A DNA stretch of 43,625 nt from Hyphomicrobiales bacterium (GTDB lineage Bacteria > Pseudomonadota > Alphaproteobacteria > Rhizobiales > Beijerinckiaceae): the NCBI GenBank assembly GCA_900470095.1, contig UBZM01000055.1:1-43625 (forward strand), read 5' to 3'. Of the stretch, positions 15,430 through 24,242 are shown in pieces. Position 1 is the stretch's first letter. Each line of letters opens with the position of its first letter. A program made the translations under genes and the position numbers. A model generated the notes under the pieces. It had not been told where the DNA came from and made no database searches. It saw only the letters and a program-made list of their open reading frames with translations.

Positions 15430-16053
15430 CTAGCCGGTCGGCAGGACGGCAGCAGCCGTGACCGATGCGATCGCGTCGAGCCGCTGCTGGTAATCCGCGC
15501 AGGAGGGCAAGGGGCCGAGCTTGGCACCGGCGGCCGCCTGCATCAGCGTGTTGATCAGCGTCGTGGGGCTGAGGCCCGTGCGTCTCAGCGAGATCTCGCC
15601 CTTCGCTTGCGCCTCCTCAATGAGGTTGCGCGCATGCCTGGCGAAGATGTCTTCGAAGACAAGCAGTTCCTGCCCAGCAATGCTGGCGATGACGGCCTTC
15701 AATTCGGCGAGGTGTTCGCCCGTGCCGAGGCTTTCGAAGGCTGTTGCGAAATGAGCTCTCAACAACGCCGTGAGGCGTTCCGGAAAGGGGGACTGGCTGG
15801 TCAGGACTTCACGGCAACGTGCTTCGACACGCTTGCCGAGCAGCGCAAGCATGGCCCGGAACACATCATCCTTGCCCTTGAAATGGAGGTAGAGCGTCGC
15901 CTTGGCCAGCCCGGCTTCCTTGGCGATGTCGTCCATCGAGGTGCGTTTGTAGCCGTAACGGGCAAACAGGCGCAGGGCCGCATCAGCGATCTGATCGATG
16001 CGACCGGTGGCATCATCGGCGGCCACGCCGGAACTTTCGCTTCTGTCGGACAT
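15430..16053 (-). CDS. TetR-family regulator of the molybdenum hydroxylase locus
   Basis: A 207-residue TetR regulator. The DNA-binding domain is RIDQIADAALRLFARYGYKR, then TSMDDIAKEAGLAKATLYLHFKGKDDVFRAML. The C-terminal part resembles TetR_C_7/AcrR-like ligand domains (LHLAELKAV-like region, RTGLSPTTLINTLMQAAAG). The ATG at 16053 is preferred over the TTG at 16104, because the latter falls at the centre of a 47-bp operator-like dyad (16081-16127). It is divergent from iorA. It probably represses itself and the iorAB operon. Confidence 0.86.
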   Translation of the reverse strand: MSDRSESSGVAADDATGRIDQIADAALRLFARYGYKRTSMDDIAKEAGLAKATLYLHFKGKDDVFRAMLALLGKRVEARCREVLTSQSPFPERLTALLRAHFATAFESLGTGEHLAELKAVIASIAGQELLVFEDIFARHARNLIEEAQAKGEISLRRTGLSPTTLINTLMQAAAGAKLGPLPSCADYQQRLDAIASVTAAAVLPTG

Positions 16054-16080
16054 TGCAGTCTTGACAAGATCCAAACTGAG

Positions 16081-16127
16081 CGCGACTATTCTAATTAGAC
16101 TCAAACGGTCTAATTCGTCTAGTCGCG
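16081..16127. promoter_or_regulatory. Nested 47-bp dyad, probable TetR operator
   Basis: Inner arms ATTAGAC (16094-16100) and GTCTAAT (16108-16114), and outer arms CGCGACT (16081-16087) and AGTCGCG (16121-16127), share the same centre at 16104. It lies between the tetR start and iorA. Two concentric perfect repeats suggest binding of two TetR dimers or a wide operator. Confidence 0.65.
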
Positions 16128-16248
16128 CGACCCAAGACGACGGATCACCCGCCCGCTTCTGATATGTCAGATCGGGCCGTCGAGAGCGAGCCTCTCGATC
16201 CGCACCATGGTGCCGCGCTGTGTCATGTCCAGCGGTCCGGAGGCAGCC

Positions 16249-16707
16249 ATGGTCTCACTCAAAGTCAACGGCAGGACGCACAGCGTCGATGTCGACGACG
16301 ATACGCCCCTGCTTTGGGCGATCCGCGACAATCTCGGCCTGACCGGCACCAAGTTCGGCTGCGGCGTCGCACAATGCGGCGCCTGCACGGTCTTCATGGA
16401 CGGCAAGCCGCTGCGCTCCTGCGTCACGCCGGTCTCGGCGGTGGGTGATGCCGAGATTACCACGATCGAGGCGATTTCGGGCAAGGAGGTCGATGCCGTT
16501 CAGGCCGCCTGGACGGCGCGCGATGTACCGCAATGCGGCTACTGCCAATCCGGCCAGGTGATGAGTGCGGTTGCGCTGCTCATGGAAAACAAGAAGCCGA
16601 GCGATGGGGACATCGACCTCGCGATGAACGGCAATCTTTGCCGTTGCGCAACCTATGTCCGTATCCGCGCCGCGATCCATGACGCGGCCCGCACGCTGGA
16701 GGGCTGA
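16249..16707 (+). CDS. iorA: Molybdenum hydroxylase 2Fe-2S subunit (IorA type)
   Basis: A 152-residue small subunit with two 2Fe-2S sites: plant-type Cys38, Cys43, Cys46 and Cys58 (FGCGVAQCGACTVFMDG), and the alpha-helical site Cys96, Cys99, Cys131 and Cys133 (CGYC and CRC). Both are complete. It carries electrons from the molybdopterin subunit. It has no signal of its own, and in such enzymes it is exported as a passenger of the Tat-dependent large subunit. GGAGG precedes the ATG at 16249. The large-subunit gene begins 3 bp after its stop. No FAD subunit gene is nearby, as expected when the acceptor is a cytochrome. Confidence 0.85.
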   Translation: MVSLKVNGRTHSVDVDDDTPLLWAIRDNLGLTGTKFGCGVAQCGACTVFMDGKPLRSCVTPVSAVGDAEITTIEAISGKEVDAVQAAWTARDVPQCGYCQSGQVMSAVALLMENKKPSDGDIDLAMNGNLCRCATYVRIRAAIHDAARTLEG

Positions 16708-16710
16708 GCC

Positions 16711-18888
16711 ATGACCGCTCACGATCATAACCTCTCCCGTCGCTCGCTGCTGAAGGGGGCCGGCGCGCTCGTCATCGGGCTGCATCTCCCGCAAGCGGCG
16801 CGCGCCCAGTCCGGCGCGGGCGCCGCGTTCCGCCCGGGCGGAAACGCCACCTTCGCGCCCAATGCCTTTGTCCGCGTGGCGCCTGACAGCACCATCACGG
16901 TGCTGGTCAAGCATATCGAGTTTGGCCAGGGGCCGTTCACCGGATTGGCGACGCTCGTCGCCGAGGAGATGGATGCAGACTGGGGCCAGATGCGCAGCGA
17001 GCATGCGCCGGCCGACGTCAAGCTCTATGCTAATCTCGCCTTTGGAGTGCAGGGGACCGGCGGCTCGACCGCCATCGCCAATAGCTGGGAACAAATGCGC
17101 AAGGCCGGAGCCACGGCCCGCGCCATGCTGGTCCAGGCTGCAGCGCAGTCCTGGAAGGTCCCGGCCTCCGAGATCAGGGTCGAGGCTGGCGTCCTGAGCC
17201 ATGCCTCCGGCAAACAGGGACGGTTTGGCGAGTTCGCCGAGGCGGCCTCGAAGCTTGCCGTGCCCGAGAACGTGCCGCTGAAGCCGGCCTCGGCCTATCG
17301 CCTGATCGGCAAGGAGGGCGCGGTCAGGCGGCTCGACAGTGCCGACAAGTCGCGCGGCAAGGCCGAGTTCACCATCGATATCCACGCTCCCAATATGCTG
17401 ACCGTCGTCGTTGCCCGGCCACCGCGTTTCGGCGGCAAGGTCGGAAGCTTCGACGCGGCCGAGGCGCACAAGGTCAGGGGCGTCGTCGACGTCAAGCAGA
17501 TCGGCTCCGGCGTCGCCGTCTATGCCAATGGCATGTGGCCCGCATTGAAGGGCCGAGAGGCCCTGAAAGTGACCTGGGACGAGAGCGCGGCCGAAAAGCG
17601 GGGCAGCCGCGAACTCATCGCCGAGTATCGCGCGCTTGCCCGCCAGAAGGGTGTGGTCGCCGGTTCGCATGGCGATGCCGAGGCCGCGCTCGCCAAGGCG
17701 GGGACGGTGATCGAAGCCGAGTTCGTCTTCCCCTATCTGGCGCACGCGCCGATGGAGCCGCTCGACGGTTATCTGCAATGGGATGGCAGCGAGGCGCTCG
17801 CCCGCTTCGGAAGCCAGTTCCAGACCACCGAGCATATGACCATCGCAACCATCCTTGGCCTGCCGCCGGAGAAGGTCAGGCTCGAGACCATGCTGGCAGG
17901 CGGCAGCTTCGGCCGGCGTGCCCAGGTCAGCCAACATCTGGCAGCGGAGCTTGCCATGGTCGCCAAGGCGATCGGTCCCAACCGTCCGGTCAAGCTGGTC
18001 TGGACGCGCGAGGATGATCTCTCCGGCGGCTATTATCGCCCGCTCTTCGTGCATCGCCTGCGCGGCGCCGTGCAGGACGGCAAGATCACGGCCTGGGCCG
18101 ACAGCATCGTCGGTCAGTCCTTCTTCCTCGGCACGCCCTTCGAGGCGATGGTGGTGAAGAACGGCATCGACGCAACCTCGGTCGAGGGCGCCAACGAGCT
18201 CTTCTACGAGATTGCCGATTTCCACTGCGAGGTGAACAACCCCAAGGTTGGCGTGCCGACCCTGTGGTGGCGCTCCGTCGGCCATACGCACACGGCTTAT
18301 GCGGTCGAGTGCTTCATCGACGAGTTGCTGCAGGTGGCAGGGCAGGATCCGGTTGCCGGCAGGCTTAGCCTGATGAACCGGCATCCGCGTGCCGTCGGCG
18401 TGCTCAAGGCTGTCGCCGAACTGGCGAAGTGGAATGGCTCCGGCCCGGTCGACGGCCGCGCCCGCGGCGTCGCGGTGGTCGAGAGCTTCGGCTCTTTCGT
18501 TGCGCAGATCGCGGAGGTCTCTCTCGGCACTGACGGTGAGCCGAAGGTTCACAAGGTCTGGTGCGCGGTGGATTGCGGGGTCGCGGTCAATCCCGACATC
18601 ATCCGGGCGCAGATGGAGGGCGGTATCGGCTTTGGTCTTGGTCATGCGCTCTATGGCGAGATCACGCTCGACCAGGGCAGGCCGGTCCAGGCCAATTTCG
18701 ATACCTATCGCTCGCTGCGCATCCACGAGATGCCGGAGGTCGAGGTCGCGATCATCAGCTCGACCGAAGCGCCCACCGGCGTCGGCGAACCGGGCGTGCC
18801 GCCAATCGGTCCTGCGGTCGCCAATGCACTGGCAAAGCTCGGGCAACCACGTCCGCGCCAATTGCCGATGGTCGGAGGCACGGTCTGA
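16711..18888 (+). CDS. iorB: Molybdopterin-binding aldehyde/isoquinoline oxidoreductase large subunit (IorB type)
   Basis: A 725-residue large subunit of the xanthine dehydrogenase family, IorB-like. The N-terminus NLSRRSLLKGAGALVIGLHL is a Tat signal, so the mature enzyme is periplasmic. Landmarks are the cofactor loop AGGSFGRRA (about residue 395), PVKLVWTREDDLSGGYYRP, WWRSVGHTHTAYAVE, and the catalytic Glu in GVGEPGVPPIGP (about residue 690). Homologues hydroxylate N-heterocycles or oxidise aldehydes. It follows iorA and its stop overlaps the start of the two-haem cytochrome gene, making a three-gene oxidase unit. The substrate is unknown. Confidence 0.87.
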   Translation: MTAHDHNLSRRSLLKGAGALVIGLHLPQAARAQSGAGAAFRPGGNATFAPNAFVRVAPDSTITVLVKHIEFGQGPFTGLATLVAEEMDADWGQMRSEHAPADVKLYANLAFGVQGTGGSTAIANSWEQMRKAGATARAMLVQAAAQSWKVPASEIRVEAGVLSHASGKQGRFGEFAEAASKLAVPENVPLKPASAYRLIGKEGAVRRLDSADKSRGKAEFTIDIHAPNMLTVVVARPPRFGGKVGSFDAAEAHKVRGVVDVKQIGSGVAVYANGMWPALKGREALKVTWDESAAEKRGSRELIAEYRALARQKGVVAGSHGDAEAALAKAGTVIEAEFVFPYLAHAPMEPLDGYLQWDGSEALARFGSQFQTTEHMTIATILGLPPEKVRLETMLAGGSFGRRAQVSQHLAAELAMVAKAIGPNRPVKLVWTREDDLSGGYYRPLFVHRLRGAVQDGKITAWADSIVGQSFFLGTPFEAMVVKNGIDATSVEGANELFYEIADFHCEVNNPKVGVPTLWWRSVGHTHTAYAVECFIDELLQVAGQDPVAGRLSLMNRHPRAVGVLKAVAELAKWNGSGPVDGRARGVAVVESFGSFVAQIAEVSLGTDGEPKVHKVWCAVDCGVAVNPDIIRAQMEGGIGFGLGHALYGEITLDQGRPVQANFDTYRSLRIHEMPEVEVAIISSTEAPTGVGEPGVPPIGPAVANALAKLGQPRPRQLPMVGGTV

Positions 18889-19514
18889 TGCAGGCGCCTC
18901 TCCTTCATGCCATCCTGGCGGGGGCCGGCCTTTGTCTGGCCGGGACCGCGCTCACCTCGGCGCAAACAACGCGACAGGCGGCCCCGGCCGCCTCGCTGCG
19001 TTCGGCCGAGAGCTTCAGCACCATCGCCAACCAGCGTGACCGTTCGGTCGCCCTGTTCGGCGAGATCGGCACGGTGCTGCAGCATCCGCGCTGCATGAAC
19101 TGCCATCCGGCGACTGAATGCCCGCGGCAGGCCGACGCGAAGCGCCTGCATCAGCCGCTCGTCGTGCGCGGCAAGGACGGGCACGGAGCACCAGGGCTGG
19201 AATGCGCGACCTGCCACGGAAAGCAGAATTTCGACCCGGCGCGGATTCCAGGCGATGGTCATTGGGCGCTGGCACCGGCCTCGATGGCCTGGGAGGGTAA
19301 GTCGCTCGGTCAGATCTGCGAGCAGCTCAAGGACCCAAACCGGAATGGCAGCCGCGACCTCGCGGCAATCGTCAAGCATGTCACCAGCGACACCCTGGTG
19401 CTCTGGGCCTGGAACCCGGGACCCGGTCGTGTTCCGGCCCCCGGCAGCAATGCGCAATTCGGTGCGCTGATGCAGGCCTGGGTCGACACGGGAGCTGCCT
19501 GTCCGGCGTCCTGA
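18888..19514 (+). CDS. Two-haem periplasmic cytochrome c of the IorAB unit
   Basis: A 208-residue exported protein with a Sec signal (about residues 1-26) and two haem sites, Cys69-Cys72-His73 (CMNCH) and Cys106-Cys109-His110 (CATCH). The ATG at 18888 overlaps the stop of iorB by one base. Proteins of this shape commonly sit after IorAB-type oxidases and are often labelled an oxidoreductase subunit. The likely role is to take electrons from IorA and pass them to the respiratory chain. A GC-rich hairpin (19529-19551) follows. Confidence 0.82.
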   Translation: MQAPLLHAILAGAGLCLAGTALTSAQTTRQAAPAASLRSAESFSTIANQRDRSVALFGEIGTVLQHPRCMNCHPATECPRQADAKRLHQPLVVRGKDGHGAPGLECATCHGKQNFDPARIPGDGHWALAPASMAWEGKSLGQICEQLKDPNRNGSRDLAAIVKHVTSDTLVLWAWNPGPGRVPAPGSNAQFGALMQAWVDTGAACPAS

Positions 19515-19528
19515 CGCGGCTCCTCCTT

Positions 19529-19551
19529 CTCCCCTCGGGGTACGAGGGGAG
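19529..19551 (+). terminator. Hairpin after the cytochrome gene
   Basis: CTCCCCTCG and CGAGGGGAG form a 9-bp stem with a 5-nt loop, 15 bp after the stop of the cytochrome gene. No T run follows. It separates the oxidase unit from scoAB and may be a terminator or a REP-like repeat. Confidence 0.45.
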
Positions 19552-19661
19552 GCACGCATGCCCGCCCGCGCCCTCGTCCATGTTGCAACTGCACCATGGG
19601 CTCGGCTAGTCCTTGGGAGGAACGCTCCTCTCCCCCTGATCCCAGCGGCAAAGGCATCGCG

Positions 19662-20369
19662 ATGAAGAAGGTCTACCCCGACGCAAAGGCGGCGCTTGCC
19701 GGTATCGTCAAGGACGGCATGACGATCATGGCCGGCGGCTTCGGCCTCTGTGGCATTCCCGATACCCTGATCGAGGCGATCCGCGAGTCCGGCGCCAAGA
19801 ACCTGACCTTTATTTCCAACAACGCCGGCGTCGACGGCGCGGGGCTTGGTCTGCTGCTGGAAACCCGCCAGATCAAGAAGATGATCAGTTCCTATGTCGG
19901 CGAGAACAAGCTTTTCGCCCAGCAATACCTGGCCGGTGAACTCGAGCTTGAATTCACGCCGCAGGGCACACTTGCCGAGCGGATTCGTGCCGGCGGCGCC
20001 GGTATTCCCGCTTTTTTCACCAAGACCGGTGTCGGTACGCTGATCGCCGAGGGCAAGGAGGAACGCGAGTTCAATGGCGAGCGCTACATCATGGAGCGCG
20101 GCCTCTTCGCCGATATCTCGATCGTTCATGCCTGGAAGGGCGATACCGAGGGCAATCTCGTCTATCGGAAGACGGCGCGGAACTTCAATCCGATGATGGC
20201 GAGCGCCTCGCGCTTCACGGTCGCAGAGGTCGAGCACCTTGTGCCGGCTGGTGAGATCGATCCCGATCACATGCACACGCCCGGTATTTTCGTGAAGCGC
20301 ATCGTGCATGTGCCGAACCCGGTCAAGCGCATCGAGCAGCGCACCACCCGTCCCCGTCCGACGGCTTGA
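19662..20369 (+). CDS. scoA: 3-oxoacid CoA-transferase subunit A
   Basis: A 235-residue alpha subunit of a family I CoA transferase. It begins MKKVYPDAKAALAGIVKDG and has GGFGLCGIPDTLIEAI, the alpha-subunit signature, then NNAGVDGAGLGLLLE and EFTPQGTLAERIRAGGAGIPAF. It moves CoA from succinyl-CoA to acetoacetate or a related 3-oxoacid. The ATG at 19662 matches the family N-terminus. scoB follows after 13 bp. Confidence 0.9.
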   Translation: MKKVYPDAKAALAGIVKDGMTIMAGGFGLCGIPDTLIEAIRESGAKNLTFISNNAGVDGAGLGLLLETRQIKKMISSYVGENKLFAQQYLAGELELEFTPQGTLAERIRAGGAGIPAFFTKTGVGTLIAEGKEEREFNGERYIMERGLFADISIVHAWKGDTEGNLVYRKTARNFNPMMASASRFTVAEVEHLVPAGEIDPDHMHTPGIFVKRIVHVPNPVKRIEQRTTRPRPTA

Positions 20370-20382
20370 GGAGACAAGGACC

Positions 20383-21039
20383 ATGGCTTGGACACGTGAG
20401 CAGATGGCCGCCCGCGCCGCCAGGGAGCTGCAGGACGGTTTCTACGTCAATCTCGGTATCGGCATCCCGACGCTGGTCTCGAACTACATTCCCGCCGGCA
20501 TGAGCGTGCAGCTCCAGTCGGAGAACGGCATGCTCGGCATGGGTCCGTTCCCCTATGAGGGCGAAGAAGATCCCGACCTGATCAATGCGGGAAAGCAGAC
20601 CATCACCGAACTGCCGACGACGAGCTATTTCTCATCGGCGGATTCCTTCGGCATGATCCGTGGCGGTCATATCGATCTGTCGATCCTCGGCGCAATGCAG
20701 GTGGCCGAGAACGGCGATCTCGCCAATTGGATGATCCCCGGCAAGATGGTGAAGGGCATGGGCGGCGCGATGGATCTCGTTGCCGGTGTCAAGAAGGTCG
20801 TCGTGGTGATGGAGCATGTCGCCAAGAATAAGGACGGCTCCGAATCGGCAAAGCTGCTTGAGGCCTGCGACCTGCCGCTGACCGGCGCCGGCGTCGTCGA
20901 CATGGTGATCACCGATCTCGGTGTCTTCGCCGTGGACAAGGCGAATGGCGGCGGCATGACCCTGATCGAGCTGGCGGACGGCGTCTCGCTGGATGAGATC
21001 AAGGCCAAGACCCAGGCCAGGTTCAAGGTCGCGGTCTAG
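20383..21039 (+). CDS. scoB: 3-oxoacid CoA-transferase subunit B
   Basis: A 218-residue beta subunit. The catalytic glutamate is Glu47 in QSENGMLGMGP, which forms the enzyme-CoA thioester. YVNLGIGIPTLVSNYIP and GGHIDLSILGAMQV are further family blocks. The start MAWTREQMAARAARELQDG is standard, with GAGGAGA just before it. Together with scoA it forms the SCOT heteromer, which links ketone bodies, polyhydroxybutyrate turnover and branched-chain or aromatic breakdown to acetyl-CoA. A GC-rich hairpin lies 2 bp after the stop. Confidence 0.9.
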   Translation: MAWTREQMAARAARELQDGFYVNLGIGIPTLVSNYIPAGMSVQLQSENGMLGMGPFPYEGEEDPDLINAGKQTITELPTTSYFSSADSFGMIRGGHIDLSILGAMQVAENGDLANWMIPGKMVKGMGGAMDLVAGVKKVVVVMEHVAKNKDGSESAKLLEACDLPLTGAGVVDMVITDLGVFAVDKANGGGMTLIELADGVSLDEIKAKTQARFKVAV

Positions 21040-21040
21040 C

Positions 21041-21066
21041 CGCCGCCCCATCATCCCGGGGCGGCG
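21041..21066. terminator. Strong hairpin between convergent scoB and bluB
   Basis: CGCCGCCCC and GGGGCGGCG pair in a 9-bp stem with an 8-nt loop, immediately after the scoB stop and before the end of the convergent bluB. No T run. The ATCATCCCGGG part resembles the local REP-like elements. Confidence 0.5.
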
Positions 21067-21122
21067 CACGCCGCCCTGGATCGTTGCCCTCGATTACCGC
21101 GCTGAACGTGCGCGATGAGATC

Positions 21123-21746
21123 TCAGCCGCGGCCTTTTCCGATCTCCCAGCCATGCCGGATCAACTCCGGATCGGCATGCTCCTCCTGCGGATAGCCGAC
21201 GCAGAGCCACGCGATCAGCTTCCACTGCGGCGGCACGCCAAGCGCAGCCGCGATCGCCTCGGGTTCGAGGATCGAGACCCAGCCGACTCCGATGCCATGC
21301 ATGCGCGCTGCCAGCCAGAACTGGGTAATCGCGGCGACCACGGAATAATCGAGCATCTCCGGCATGGTGCGCCGGCCGAGCCCATGGCCTTGCTCCGTGC
21401 CGTGGTCGCAAAAAACCGCAAACTGCTCGGGGGCTTCGCGCAGGCCTTCGAGCTTGAGGCTGGCATAGAGCCGGGCTCGCTTGCCGGCGTAGTCACCGAG
21501 CGCCTCGGCGTTGCAGCGCGTAAAACTGGCCTGCGCCGCCGCGCGCTGCCCTGCGTCCGTGACGCGCAACCAGCGCCAGGGCTGCGAATGGCCGACAGAG
21601 GGAGAGAGTTCGGTCAGCGTCAAGAGATGCGCCAACAATGCTTCGGGCACCGGCTCCGACCGAAAGCGCCGCACATCGCGCCGCCAGGCGAGCAGCGTCT
21701 CGAACTGCGCCGCAAAGGCCTCGTCGAAGACCGGAGGTTCGCTCAT
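21123..21746 (-). CDS. bluB: 5,6-dimethylbenzimidazole synthase BluB
   Basis: A 207-residue flavin-destroying enzyme of the nitroreductase fold that turns reduced FMN and oxygen into dimethylbenzimidazole, the lower ligand of cobalamin. It has WRRDVRRFR with Asp24 and GVGWVSILEP with Ser158, matching the catalytic Asp32 and Ser167 of Sinorhizobium BluB. LSPSVGHSQPWRW is the FMN-binding start. It overlaps cobB by 4 bp and is transcribed with it. Its presence indicates that the cell makes true cobalamin under oxic conditions. Confidence 0.93.
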   Translation of the reverse strand: MSEPPVFDEAFAAQFETLLAWRRDVRRFRSEPVPEALLAHLLTLTELSPSVGHSQPWRWLRVTDAGQRAAAQASFTRCNAEALGDYAGKRARLYASLKLEGLREAPEQFAVFCDHGTEQGHGLGRRTMPEMLDYSVVAAITQFWLAARMHGIGVGWVSILEPEAIAAALGVPPQWKLIAWLCVGYPQEEHADPELIRHGWEIGKGRG

Positions 21747-23071
21747 GGCTGCCCGCCGAGGCGGGCGATGGCGTGGAAGAAGGAGCCGGTCACCAGGCCT
21801 CGCCGGCCGCCGGCAGGAACCGGAGCCGAACCATGCGGATCGGTCACCATCGCGAAGGGCGCGTCATCGCCAACCGAAGTGATCGTCGCGTAGTGGAATT
21901 CGTGCCCGGTCAGTGCATGCCCGGCCGAGCCCAGCGGACCATTCGCCTGGAGCACGGCGCGGCGGTAGCCCAGGTTCATCTTGCGCTTCGCGAAGCTGGT
22001 CTCGACCGAAAGCAGGTTCGTCATGGCATGGGCAGTGCCGTCGGCATCGATCAGCGTTCGGCCAAGCACCATGTAGCCGCCGCACTCGCCATGGACCGGC
22101 CGGGTCTCGGCGAAGCGGCGCAGGCCCGCCAGGAAGCGGCTGGCTCCAGCGATCCGGCCGGCATGAAGCTCCGGATAGCCGCCCGGCAGCCAGCAGCTGT
22201 CGCAATTCTCCGGCGGTGGTTCGTCGGCGAGCGGCGAGAAGGGAACGAGCGTGGCGCCGGTCGCACGCCAGCCGGTTTCGACATGGGGATAAATGAAGCT
22301 GAAGGCGGCATCGCGGGCAATGGCGATGCAGCGTCCCGGGGCGGGCAGGGCGGGAGCATCATGCCGGGTTACCGGGAGGTCGGTCGGTTCGGCCGCGGCA
22401 AGGATCGCATCGAGGTCGACCGCGGCTGAGATCGCGTCCGCGAGCGCATCGAGCCGGGCATGCAGATCCTCTGTCTCGCCGGCCTGCACAAGGCCGAGAT
22501 GGCGTTCGGGCAGGATCAGGCTGGCCTCGCGCGGCAGCGCGCCGAACACGGGCAGCCCGATCCGCTCCATTCCTGCCGCGGCAAGCCGGCGATGGCGTTC
22601 GCTTGCCACCTTGTTGAGGATCACGCCGACGACACGGATGCGCTCGTCATAACGCATGCAGCCGAGTGCCACCGCGCCGGCCGACTGCGCCTGACCGGAG
22701 ACATCGACGACCAGCACGACCGGCCAGCCGCAGAAGGCCGCGATATCGGCGCTCGCGCCCGTATGCCCCATCTCGCCCGGCACGCCGTCGAACAGGCCCA
22801 TCGAGCCCTCTGCGACGACAATATCGGCGGCCTCTGCAGCCTCGCCTGCGATCTGGCCGAGCAAGGTGTCCGGCATCGCAAAACTGTCGAGATTGGCGCT
22901 GGGTGCGCCGGTTGCGGCCGCGTGGAATGCCGGGTCGATATAGTCCGGCCCGCATTTCAGCCCGCGTACCGTCAGCCCTCGCTTCACCAGCGCCCGTTGC
23001 AGACCGAGCGTGATCGTCGTCTTGCCCGAGCCGGAGCGCGGCGCGGCGATGAGGAGGCCTTTTCCGCTCAT
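21743..23071 (-). CDS. cobB: Cobyrinate/hydrogenobyrinate a,c-diamide synthase CobB
   Basis: A 442-residue two-domain enzyme. The N-terminal ATPase domain has the P-loop APRSGSGKTT (residues 10-19) and KCGPDYIDPAFH. The C-terminal class I-like glutamine amidotransferase has its nucleophile Cys330 in HGECGGYMVLGR. It amidates the a and c side chains of hydrogenobyrinate (late-cobalt pathway) using glutamine and ATP. It overlaps bluB downstream and is divergent from cbiD with 44 bp between starts. Confidence 0.93.
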   Translation of the reverse strand: MSGKGLLIAAPRSGSGKTTITLGLQRALVKRGLTVRGLKCGPDYIDPAFHAAATGAPSANLDSFAMPDTLLGQIAGEAAEAADIVVAEGSMGLFDGVPGEMGHTGASADIAAFCGWPVVLVVDVSGQAQSAGAVALGCMRYDERIRVVGVILNKVASERHRRLAAAGMERIGLPVFGALPREASLILPERHLGLVQAGETEDLHARLDALADAISAAVDLDAILAAAEPTDLPVTRHDAPALPAPGRCIAIARDAAFSFIYPHVETGWRATGATLVPFSPLADEPPPENCDSCWLPGGYPELHAGRIAGASRFLAGLRRFAETRPVHGECGGYMVLGRTLIDADGTAHAMTNLLSVETSFAKRKMNLGYRRAVLQANGPLGSAGHALTGHEFHYATITSVGDDAPFAMVTDPHGSAPVPAGGRRGLVTGSFFHAIARLGGQP

Positions 23072-23115
23072 GCGATGATCTCCGCAGGCCCCTGACGGAG
23101 CCGTCTTGCTGCGCT

Positions 23116-24231
23116 ATGCAGGCGCTCATGGAAGAGTTGCCGCCCCAAGGCGAATTGCGACGCGGCTGGACGACGGGCGCGTGCGCTGCTGCCGCCGCCA
23201 AATCCGCCTATTGCGGCTGGGTGGCCGGCTCGTTTCTCGATCCCGTCGAGATCACGCTGCCGGGCGGCCAGCGGCCGGCCTTTGCCCTGGCCCGGCAGGC
23301 CGCGCTGGGAGAGGGCGCCGAGGCCGGCATCATCAAGGATGCGGGTGACGATCCCGACGTCACGCATGGCGCGCTGGTGGTTGCACGGGTCGGCCCGGCC
23401 GCACCCGGCGCGGGCCTTGTTTTCCGCGCCGGCGAGGGTGTCGGCACAGTCACCTTGCCGGGTCTGCCATTGCCGGTCGGCGAGCCCGCCATCAACCCGA
23501 TGCCGCGCGAGATGATCCGGCAGGCTCTGACGGAGGTTATCGCGGCGACAGGCGGTCCGCCCGACGTCACCATCACCATCGCGATTCCCGGCGGCGAGGC
23601 CATCGCTCGAAAGACGATGAATCCGCGCCTCGGCATCGTTGGCGGGCTCTCGATCCTCGGCACGACCGGCATTGTCATACCGTTTTCGTGCTCCGCCTGG
23701 ATTCACTCGATCTATCGCGGCATCGATGTCGCACGCGCGACCGGGCTCACCCATGTCGCGGGCGCCACCGGCTCGACCTCGGAAGGCGCCATCCAGCGTC
23801 TCCATGGCCTGCCGGAGCAGGCCCTGATCGACATGGGGGATTTTGCCGGTGGCATGCTGAAATATCTGCGGCGCCACCCGGTCCGTCGCGTCACGGTCGC
23901 CGGCGGCTTCGCCAAGATGGTCAAGCTCGGGCAGGGCATGCTCGACCTGCACTCGCGCGCAGGGCCGGTCGATTTTGCCTGGCTGGCGGCGCGGATCCTG
24001 GAGGCGGGCGGCAGCGAGCACCTCGCGGCCTGGGTGCCCGAGGCCAATACGGCGCTCGAGGTGTTGCAACGTGCCCAGGCAGAGGGGTTGCCATTGGCCG
24101 AAACCGTCGGCCGGCATGCCTGGGTGAATGCCGCGCATTCCTTCGGCGTGCCGGACAGCGAGCTGGAGATCGCGATTTTCGATCGCACCGGCGGCCTTCT
24201 TGCACGCACGCCATTCCGCAAGGTGGGGTGA
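23116..24231 (+). CDS. cbiD: Cobalt-precorrin-5B C1-methyltransferase CbiD
   Basis: A 371-residue CbiD homologue: RRGWTTGACAAAAAKSAYCG near the start, KDAGDDPDVTHGALVV, NPMPREMI, IPGGEAIARKTMNPRLGIVGGLSILGTTGIV, and the late FAKMVKLGQGMLDLHS. CbiD adds the C1 methyl group in corrin synthesis. In the classical aerobic pathway this step is done by CobF, which is not in the window, so CbiD probably replaces it. ATG at 23116 or 23128 is possible; neither has a clear ribosome binding site. It lies alone on the plus strand between cobB and cobM. Confidence 0.92.
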   Translation: MQALMEELPPQGELRRGWTTGACAAAAAKSAYCGWVAGSFLDPVEITLPGGQRPAFALARQAALGEGAEAGIIKDAGDDPDVTHGALVVARVGPAAPGAGLVFRAGEGVGTVTLPGLPLPVGEPAINPMPREMIRQALTEVIAATGGPPDVTITIAIPGGEAIARKTMNPRLGIVGGLSILGTTGIVIPFSCSAWIHSIYRGIDVARATGLTHVAGATGSTSEGAIQRLHGLPEQALIDMGDFAGGMLKYLRRHPVRRVTVAGGFAKMVKLGQGMLDLHSRAGPVDFAWLAARILEAGGSEHLAAWVPEANTALEVLQRAQAEGLPLAETVGRHAWVNAAHSFGVPDSELEIAIFDRTGGLLARTPFRKVG

Positions 24232-24242
24232 GCCCGGCCGCG

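Noticed and set aside
16255..18861. An 868-codon open frame on the strand opposite iorB
   Set aside because: It is antisense to a gene with complete family motifs; long opposite-strand frames are common in such GC-rich DNA. Its translation has no domain features.
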